Shown here: piece after piece, positions 55,402 through 64,000 of the stretch
Layout: each line of letters opens with the position of its first letter
Numbering within the stretch: position 1 is the first letter of the stretch
Origin: Guadua angustifolia
Taxonomy: Eukaryota; Streptophyta; Magnoliopsida; Poales; Poaceae
Direction of reading: 5' to 3'
Assembly (NCBI GenBank): GCA_036346375.1
Contig: CM070508.1
Location: 22,946,852 to 23,010,851, forward strand
Length of the DNA stretch: 64,000 nucleotides
Notes under the pieces: generated by a model
The model's database searches: none
Seen by the model: only the letters and a program-made list of their open reading frames with translations
Told to the model about the DNA's origin: nothing
Program-made: the position numbers and the translations under genes

Positions 55402-57090
55402 TTCTGCTACAACACGCGGTACTAAGTACCATAAGCATTATAGGTATGATTGATGCTAAGCTACATCCCAGATCGACTATGTTTTCTATGTCAAATGTCT
55501 AAGGTTAGTAAGGCCTATCGTTTTTTGTTTCGTATTCTCTGTGCTACCATGAAGCTTATCCCAACAGAATCACTATGGAGTAGTGGAAAAGCCAGGTATT
55601 TTTTTTAGAGTCAGGGCAAATCTAACTATAGCGAGTGTTTGTTTAGGCAAACATAATCACGTTGCAAAGAAATCCTCCAATCCATATATATTCTCAGCCA
55701 CCAAGAAAAATAAGTACAAAATTGATAAAACTAATGCAGAGATATGAGATGAGGGCTCATTGGTCGTCAGCTCATTGTGCATAAGCCATGTTGCGCCCTA
55801 ACCGTGTAAAACCCCCGGCTATACAACCAGTCCGCCTGTCACCCTAGGCTTGATTGCCTCGTCGTGCACCTGAACACAAGTCTAAATATCCTTGCCATGT
55901 GCCCCGCAACCCTAACCTGAACCCTACCACCTAGTTCGTGTCTGTCTCGGTGGCAAGAAGATAATTGATGACATCATTTGATACTTTTTTCAAGTCAACT
56001 ATAAATAGGATGGGTACATATACTCTGTAAATGGATCGGGTTTTTGGCATTTATGCTTTAATTGACAAGTTAAATGGACCATCAAATGATGCATAACCTA
56101 ATTTACAAAATAGGTTGACAACTTCATCTTCCTCCTAACGCTATATAGATGCTTCGACCTCTCTTCCTATTCTTCAATGGTAGCCGGTCATGCGTTAAAG
56201 GAGGGAATGAGCAGGGTCTCACCAGTGAGCCTAGGCAGGTGCACAGGGCCGCTAGGAGGTGGCTCCATCATTGAGCTCATTAGATATTATGAATTTATAA
56301 GCAGAAGTATTTTCAAAACAATGTTCACAAATGAAATAAACTTCCAACGTGAACCGATACAAGTATACAAGTAATATACCGTAATGACTCTACGATGCAC
56401 ATATAGAACTGACAATGCTCATGCACACAATGCGATAACTTATCCAGCTCTCCTGTAGTCCCGTTAGATAAGCATGTTGCCACGCATACGTTGGTTTTGC
56501 TGCTTTTTTACTAGCACACATACATATCCTCTGGCCAGAAACTTTGAGACACACTCTTTTCCCGATCTTGCCCTGGCACCCAGGCTGCTACTCCCAAGGC
56601 CACAGCCTGGCGAGCCTGGGCAGCTGCCTAGGGTCGTCGGAAGGTGGCTCCGCCACTGCTACGAAGCATATGTTTGGTACTATCGTATGTGCTTCATCCA
56701 TTCCATGGTCCGTGTGTTTGCTTGGACGGCGCATGGCCCACTCACTATCCAAATTTTGTTCCAATGAGGGAGAAAAAAAATATGATCTTACCCCTAGTGC
56801 TGCTAACTACTCATTTGTTTCCCCTGTTCCCAACCACCCATTCACACAAGCTTGTTCCTCTCTCTTTCAAAATCCTCATTACTAATGGCAACCACTTCCA
56901 TCACTGATGAGCTGCTCTGCCACCAATTGCAGATTAGAGATTATAGCCACTCGCACTTGATGAGACCATCCATCTTAGCTGGAGCTCGTGTAGAGGTCTT
57001 CCCATGCAAGGATCTCACAGGATCTAGCAGGGCCAAGGTCAAGGGGGAGGTGGTGAGGTGGATGATGAGCAAGGCCAATGACAAAGCAGT
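55402..57090. other. Intergenic DNA with two copies of a transposon-like phrase
   Basis: No gene was recognised. A GGTGGCTCC-containing block occurs at about 56215-56275 and again, diverged, at about 56585-56660 (GAGCCTGGGCAGCTGCCTAG, GGAAGGTGGCTCCGCCACTG). This text is typical of ends of grass hAT-like elements. The ORF at 56885-57100 (MATTSITDELLCHQLQIRDY) lies next to the TTG-rich block and is not recognised. Confidence 0.4.
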
Positions 57091-57099
57091 ATTGTGGTA

Positions 57100-57540
57100 G
57101 GCCAGTTGCCATTGCTCCCTCGTCAGCACTAGACCTTTACCATCATCTGCATGCCATCCTTCCCCCAATAGGCTTGTTGCGGGAATCTCTTGAGATTGTT
57201 GCAACACTTTTTTATCAATCGTTGCACAAAGTGTATGATTTTGTTGCAACATCTTTTCTCAAAATCTGCCAAGAAGGTTTATGTTGCAGTGGCATTTTTT
57301 ATTTGTTGCACAAAGTGTTTTTTTTGTTGCAATTGGGTTATAAGTTTGTTGCATAAGAATTTTCTTTTATTGTAGTATGTTTTGTATTTGTTGCAAAAGA
57401 ATTTTTTTATTGCAATTGTTGTTAATTTATTCCACCACTTTTGTTTGTGATTGGTTATTGCAACTATGGAGAATTTTGTTGCATGTTTATTGTATCGATG
57501 TTGCGTCTATTTTGTAAATTTGTTGTAACCGATCGGGTTC
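57100..57540. mobile_element. TTGTTGCAAC-rich block, second copy
   Basis: Repeated GTTGCAACA, TTGTTGCA and TTGTTGCATAAG words in a T-rich body, in the style of 21580-22440. Probably the same non-autonomous family. Ends not defined. Confidence 0.4.
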
Positions 57541-57729
57541 TTCCTCTTCCATCCCTCCTGCTTCTCCAGTAAGATGGGGCTCTGATGAGTCTGTGGTGGC
57601 TAGGAGATCACCATTTCCCTCCCCATGCCTCCTCCTTGGAAGCAGACTACGACCACTGGTGTCATAAGCCCTAGCACTAGTATCTTGAGCTCCAACACCA
57701 GCTGTTGGTCTAATGTCGCAACCGCTTGT

Positions 57730-59985
57730 GCTCGAGGGGAATTTTTTTTAATAATACATTTTCTAAAAGGAATTGTGACATTAAAATGTGAAATAGAAAA
57801 ATTACAAAAATATTTCTCCGTCACCGAATAGTACGGTGAAATAGGAGTAGTCGCTAGCGGGCTGGACGAAGTCCCTATTATCGCCATGCTGTATGATGAC
57901 AACTCCTTAATCCCGCAGTTAGCATTGCACCGACAGAGCCGAGGTAGTAGCGTGTGACCCATACACAGCTCCCATTCACACTTCACCATGGCTAGATCAT
58001 CTAGCAAAGTATTCTTGTGGATACCTGATATGAGTAGCGTAGCCCTTCATTATATGTTGAAGGTTACGTGTAATGGAAAGGATGATCCGTTCAAGGAGGA
58101 GAACCTAAGTAAAGTGGTGTCCAAATTATAAGAGTGCTGTCCAATATTATCGAGGCATAAGGTCACAACCTCTAGCCTGAACCTTGTGACCTCCAATGAC
58201 CTCATGATGCACTTGCAAGGGTGGCGTCAGAGGTATTTCAAGGTGTGCGAACTAGCCAGCCACTCTTCTGCTACATATTTCTCTACGAGATTTCATAGGG
58301 TGCTGATGCTGCCCGAACAGTATGCAGAGCATATTAAGGTTAGTTATTTCCTATTTGTTTATCTTACTAATCTTTTTAGCATTATCTATAAGGTCACTCA
58401 TTCATATGCTTGTCTTGTGCGTTAGTTATTCCCAGAGGATAAAGACTTGCTGAACAAAGATATCCCATAATTTGTAATGATGTATATACTCTTCAGCGGA
58501 GGTGTGATGCCTGGTTCGTACAAAAGACGCAAAAGAGGATCTAACTGGAGGGGTAGAGTCCACCTAATACTGTTGCAACAGAAAGTTCAAGAGAATGTTC
58601 AACCACCACTGAAGGAGGGTTTGCTCCTAACTATACAAATGACAATGACGATGATGACAACGATTTCATGTCACCTAGACCTCGACATTCAAGTACTATC
58701 ACAACAGGCTATTCAAGCACTACTACAACAGGACGTTTAAACAACAATGCAAGAGAATGTTCAACCAGCACTAAAGGAGGGCTAACTCCTAATCATACAA
58801 ATGACAATGATGATGACGATTTCATACCACCTAGGCCACGAACCTTGCATCCTTGGAGTCCTCCGAATCCTAATGATGATATTACATTAAGCCCTATTAG
58901 ATATCCTGGGGAAGTACCCCGTCAGAAACCAATAGATAACTATTATTATTTTTATTCTAGAGACCTATTCCAACAACCATGGCCATAAAATATATCTTAG
59001 GTGTAGTTCACATGCCATGCTATTGTAGTTGTTATACTTACTGCACTTTGTAATATCAATATAGGGTTTTATTCAATATTTTACAATGATTTGTCATCAA
59101 ATTTGTCGCACATCGAAAGAGAATGAGGAATAACAAAATTTGAATTTTTTGTCAAAAAAAGTAACTGACAAATAATTTTGTAAAATACTACATGAATTAT
59201 CACTGACAATTGAATTTATTGAACCCTAGTTTGAACTCTAAAATTCTAGCAACTATCAAAATAACACTGACTTTTAATAATTAATGCTCACAAGTTACAA
59301 CAAATTTTCGAATGAAATCAGTGTAAAAATGTTCCTCATAAATTTGATTTCCTTCAAAAAAAATTCATGATTTTTAGAATTTATTTGGTTTGGAGGTGAA
59401 TTGATGACAGAACTCTGTCGCCAAATGGTTTGGCTACAGAGGTCTATCACCCTTTTATTTGGCGATAGAGAGGCCACATTAATGCTGACTCAGCTCTTTT
59501 TGTATTTTGCGCTATTGTCACCCAACCATATAGCGACAGAGGTATAGTTTTGCAATTTTTTTAGATCAAGGTATATTTTTGCAATTTGAATAAAAATGTA
59601 TTATTTCAAAAAAGTTCGCTTCTCTCGGCTGGCGCCCGTAAGCGAAGGGGTGCGTTGTGAAGCTGGCCCACCGCGACTGGTTGTCGTCGAACCGTTGGAC
59701 GACATCCTATTGTCGCTACACCATATGACGACAATGCCATATGTCATGCATTGCTGCCTCAGCTCTGTAGGTGCAATGCTTACCGCGGGATTAGGGAGTT
59801 GCCGCCATACGGTATGGAGACAATAGGGTCTTCATCCAGCCCGCTAGCGACTAGTCATATTTCACCATACCGTTTGGCGACGGGGTATTATTTTTGTAAT
59901 TTTTTTGTTTCGTGTATTAATGTTACAATTCCTTTTAAAAAATGTATTATTAAAAAAAACTCTGCTCTAGGGAGGCCATCTGCCA
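57730..59985. mobile_element. Element with long inverted repeats (about 250 bp) and a decayed inner region
   Basis: 57741-57985 (minus) and 59740-59985 (plus) are homologous inverted arms. They share TCCAGCCCGCTAGCGACTA, ATTTTTGTAATTTTT, ACAATTCCTTTTA and AATGTATTATTAAAAAAA. Between them are ORF pieces (58186-58425 with LQGWRQRYFKVCELASHSSA; 58668-58988) and a tandem copy of a roughly 180-bp coding-like block (AGAGAATGTTCAACCA at about 58591 and 58753, NDNDDDDF-type translation). It is likely a TIR transposon or a gene-carrying fold-back element. Terminal bases and TSD were not identified, and the protein family was not recognised. Confidence 0.5.
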
Positions 59986-60900
59986 TCTTCTCCTCCTCCG
60001 GTGAGCTCATCATCGGCAACAGCTCGTGTAGCTGCTTTCTTAATCTCTTTACAACTAGATCATGTTTGTATGCCTAGAAGTTTCTAGAAACTCCTAGAAC
60101 ATGGATTTAGAGTAGTCTAATGTCTTGATTTATTGGGATGATGTGTTAGTTTGGTAAAGAACTCAGGTCTAATATGTGTTTCAACTACTGCTAATCTTTT
60201 CTAATATATTAATATGAGTTGGTGGTGGTCATTCATCCTCTCTCTTCTCCTCTCTAAGAAAAACAGCATGCTGACATATGGGCCACAGGCCGCAACACAC
60301 TCCTCCACCTCTTGTGAATAAAAAGGAAACTAGCCACATCTCTCTCTCTCTCTGTGTGTGTGTGTCTTTTCTCCCACACATGCTTCCCTTGGCCAAGCCA
60401 CTCCCCACCTCCCCCTTCCTGTGACAACTCAAGAGTGTAAATTTATTTTTTTTGTACATGTGGTATGATTTGATTATTTGGTTTAAAAATATATTTTCAT
60501 TGTAGCGCACGGAAACTTGACTAGTTTGATATAAACATGGGTGATTGGCACTTGACAACATTCTGTTTTTCCCTTGGTACCCAAAACAACCTGTTCAAGG
60601 GAAAAACATTTCAACGGTTTTCTTGTGCCTAGAGAAACACAAGTGCATACTCTTTACAGTGGATAAGTTTTCAATCTTCCTAAGTAGGCTCTTAAATGAG
60701 TGTGTATCATGTGAAAATGCATTAAATATTGCACATGCCGTGAAAATAGGTCTAGAGGTTTTAAAAAATTCTAAAACAATTACTAGAGTTTAGGGAAGTG
60801 ATGCTATATATTTTCACATGGTTTAAATAACAAACTCAATCTATTTGAGAGATATAAAAAAGAAAAATACTTAATCCTATTGAGTATGCTTAAACATGTT
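59986..60900. other. Spacer with a TC/TG microsatellite
   Basis: No gene was recognised. A (TC)n run followed by (TG)n lies at about 60340-60366. Confidence 0.6.
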
Positions 60901-61379
60901 GTAAAATGTATTCGTTCACCCACGATCAATCAATTGCACGCCAACGAAATCACAATAACAAGAACTGGAGCACACACAAAGTAGGGAGGGCAAAGTTCTC
61001 TCGGTTTATTAGATTGATTCTTGTACATGGGGATGCCCAATATATAAAGGAAAACCGCAAGAGATGAGTTTGGATTCACCCACACATAAGAGATAAAGTC
61101 TAACCGAATACGGATGGAATATCTTATCTCATAACGCTCTCTCTTGGGTGAATACCGCGTAATGCACATGCCTCATCAAAAACTCCACTAAAAAACACAG
61201 TGGAAAAAAGGAGATGAAGAAAAGAGTACATTGCACTCGCACTCCATGTTGTACTAGTTGCCTCATTAAAAACTTTCATGTGAGAACACTCCAGGAAAAC
61301 TCACTAAGAGAAAAAGAGTACAACTTATAATCTTCTGGATTTATGTTAGAATCTTCAAGATCATAATAAGAGTTATGGT
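60900..61379 (-). repeat. Probable 3' LTR of a Ty1/copia element
   Basis: On the minus strand a purine tract (AAGGGGAGA, about 61390) is followed by TGAACCATAACTC. The sequence then runs through a TATATTGGGC region (about 61040) towards GATCGTGGGTGAACG. It lies directly downstream of the copia RNase H region. The outer end and TSD could not be fixed. Confidence 0.55.
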
Positions 61380-61399
61380 TCAAGAATTTTCTCCCCTTG

Positions 61400-64000
61400 A
61401 ACTTTGCATATCTCTAAGTCTTCTCATTCCAATGCCATTAACACATCTTTGAAATGTGGATTTAGACAAGAATTTAGTGAATAAATCTGCAAGATTTTCA
61501 CATGACTAGTTTGAACAATCTTTACCTCACGATTCTTCTGGAGTTCGTGAGTATAGAATAACTTAGGAGTAATATGCTTCGTGATATCGCTTTTTACATA
61601 ATCCATTTGTATTTGTGCAACACAAGTAGTATTATCTTCATAGATAATTGTAGGGGTATCGATGGTGTTAAGACCACAAGACTTCTGGATATGGTTATTC
61701 ACACGTCGCAGCCAAACACATTCATGTGAGGCTTCATACAAAGTTATGATCTCTGAGTGGTTGGTAGAAGTAGCTACCAAGGTCTGTTTACAAGACTGCC
61801 AAGAAACGGCCACATCACCGCAGAGAAACACAAAACCAGTCTATGATTTGGCACTGTGGGGATCAGATAGATAGACAACATTCGTATATCTCACATGGTC
61901 AAGTCTTGGTTCTTCTGGAAAAACAATCCAAGATCTTAAGTACCTTGGAAGTATCTAAGTAAAGTCTTGATACCAGCCCAATGTCTTCTAGTTGGGGCTG
62001 CACTGTGTCTCGCTAGCAAATTCACTGCGAATGCAATATCAGGCCTTGTGCAATTCACAAGATACATGAGTGCTCCAATGGTACTTAAATATGGGACTTT
62101 AGGTCCTAAGACTTTCTCATTTTCCTCCTTGGTCCGAAAGAGTCTTTATCCACTTCAAGGGACCTTACGACCATGGGGGTTTTCAAAGGATGTGATTTAT
62201 CCATATTAAACCTTTTCAATATCTTCTGGGTATAGGAAGACTGGTGTACAAGGATTCCTTCTGGATCATCAACATATACCGAGATGATCCAGAATCCATT
62301 CTAGGATTTCTTTAGGAACACATAGAGGCAATATTCCTTCTTCAGGAGGAACTCACTAAGTCAGTTATACCACATTTTCCTTGACTGTTTTCAATCCGTA
62401 TAGTGATCTCTGCAGTTTGACGCTATACATGTTATGATTATTAAGATCTGGAATTTTGACTCTTCAGGGACTTCAGAACGTTATTCCACTCTTTACAAGA
62501 GAATATGTTTCATCGTAATCGATGTCGGGCCTCTGTGTGAACCCCTATGCTACAGGTCTCGTTTTTATATCTTACCACCTGGGTATTTTCATTTTCTCTT
62601 CTGGATGAAAAACCCATTTGATCCTACAGGGATCAATTTAGGAGATGTTCGGTCAACACGACCAAAAATTTTCCTTTTATTAAGTGAGCGCTGCCTCAAT
62701 TGCTTCTTTTTGTTTGACCCTATTTGAGCGCTTTTGGCCCTCTGCCATGGACTTTGATTCTAGATCTAGTTTTTAACAATTTTAGAGGCAAATATTTGTC
62801 AACAATTGTAGTTTGTCTTTTATTCATTTCTCCTGCATCACTTCAGGGATATATCTATATTAATTTCTTCCAACTCCTCGTGATTTCCCACAATGATAGA
62901 GTTTGGGTGTTCTGACTTTCCAGCGTGGGATTGTGCGCGTAAATATATGATGTGGTTATCATCTTCAGGATGGATCACTTCAGGGATGTTACCATCTCCA
63001 GGATGGCTCACTTCAGGGATTTTCTCAACATCAGGTTGAACTTTTTCCACTATCATGGGTAGTGTCCTCATTTGATCAGTTCTCTACTTCTGCGGACGTC
63101 TCCATGGAATTGAGTCCCGTGCACCTGAAGACCTCCCCCTCTTCTTATCATGAGGGTCAAGAGTGGGTTCAATATCCTTCTAGGGTATTTCCATTCTTTC
63201 AGGTGCATATACTGCAAGTATATGAAATCTTTTTACTCCCTTATGACCAATGAAGGTATTTAGCAGATTATTAGCTTATTTATTTTAGATTTATTATCCT
63301 TCGAACTTCATGTTCGGTCTCTTTAGTGTGTGGATCTAAAGACTTGGCATTCTTTAATGTGGTACTTATCTCCCCCTAATGTCGAAAAATGTCTTTAGTA
63401 CAATCAGCGTACCAAACCATGTACAGATCTCCTGTCATAGGCTCTAGGTATTTTAATGCATGATGAAGATTCATAACCTACATAGATCCTCAACTTCAGG
63501 TGAGATCCTATGGTTGTACGGTGTGGTGGAGAGATTGGCATGTACATAGCACAACCAGATTTTCGTAGATGGAAAATACTTAATTCTTTTCCACGCACTA
63601 TCTTCAACACGGAAATTTTATAATGTGCAGTTGGTCTGAGTTGAATTATTACCGCAGCATGCAGCACTGCGTAGCCCAAACAACTGGTGGGAAGCCTACT
63701 ATTCTGCAAAAGTGGCCAAGCAATAAGTTTTGTTCTTTTAATATAATGACTTTGCAAGGTCATTTTAAGTGTGGATGTTAGGTACGAGATGCTCTATATT
63801 AATTCTTAGAGCCATATAATAATCATTAAATGCTTTGAGATAAACTCGTCAGCATTGCCCATTCAAAAAGACTTGATCATTTCTTCTAGAAAGTAGGCTC
63901 TTAACTTAATAATTTAGACAATTAATTTTTGGTACAAGCATGGTTCCTAGTAGATAAGGGACCTACATAGGACCATCTAGTAGAAGCATCTATCAGTACC
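61400..64000 (-). pseudogene. Ty1/copia pol region, decayed, runs off the right edge
   Basis: From high to low coordinate on the minus strand: an integrase-distal segment (YIKRTKLIAWPLL, then LKLRIYVGYESSSCIKIP with EPMTGDLF-like text, 63763-63404); reverse-transcriptase pieces (DPTGIKWVFHPEEKMKIPRW near 62640, LQRSLYGLK near 62400); GALMYLVNCTRPDIAFAVNL near 62070; and an RNase H segment (WQSCKQTLVATSTNHSEIIT, SHECVWLRRVNNHI, TPTIIYEDNTTCVAQI, 61831-61424). The order integrase, RT, RNase H is that of Ty1/copia. Stops and frameshifts occur in every domain, so it cannot make a working polyprotein. The 5' LTR and gag would lie beyond the window. Confidence 0.8.

Noticed and set aside
60900..64000. 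Endogenous pararetrovirus
   Set aside because: Domain order (integrase before RT and RNase H), the 3' purine tract and the LTR-like end fit Ty1/copia. No movement or coat protein signature was seen.

Overview
The window is nuclear DNA from a flowering plant, almost certainly a grass. The host genes have short exons with GT-AG introns. Retroelement primer-binding sites match initiator tRNA-Met. CACTA, LINE, SINE, copia and Ty3/gypsy elements of the usual grass kinds fill most of the space. The species cannot be told from the sequence.

Two host genes are clear, both on the minus strand. (1) At 1615-3914 are the first four coding exons of a D-type cyclin-dependent kinase (CDK-activating kinase). 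They end mid-kinase, and no later exon is visible before the left edge. (2) At 23581-32580 is a complete DXO-type decapping/deNADding nuclease gene. Its 13 exons splice to one open frame of 527 residues, and its introns hold AT-rich tandem repeats. Exon-like pieces of unidentified genes lie at 7404-7818, 9239-9332 and 22680-22843.

The rest is mobile DNA, much of it delimited by target-site duplications (TSDs) that can be read directly. From left to right: a tRNA-derived SINE (7088-7283, 15-bp TSD); a MITE (7842-8898) carrying a 669-bp CACTA-type MITE (7904-8572, TSD AAT); a LINE 3' end (9366-9870); a 2.8-kb LTR (about 9890-12787); and a retroelement array of three LTRs and two internal regions (13137-20218) inside one TSD pair (ACCAT). 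Then come a 160-bp tandem repeat, a TTGTTGCAAC-rich element, the DXO gene and a 483-bp solo LTR (33781-34263, TSD GTAGT).

From 34932 to 55396 is a nested stack. A solo gypsy-type LTR (TSD CAAAT) was entered by a LINE-like poly(A) element, and the result by a 16.8-kb CACTA transposon (37464-54297, TSD GGA). The CACTA element carries a decayed TNP2-type transposase gene that is itself interrupted by a 539-bp MITE. It also carries a second decayed reading-frame region, a 765-bp tandem array, a short acidic ORF, another fold-back MITE, rearranged plastid DNA (rpoB, a probable inverted-repeat spacer, ndhD) and a Ulp1-type (C48) protease gene. To the right are an element with long inverted repeats (57730-59985) and a decayed Ty1/copia element on the minus strand that runs off the right edge.

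The two host genes share orientation but no evident pathway. The most informative parts of the window are the insertion chronology and the mosaic cargo of the CACTA element.
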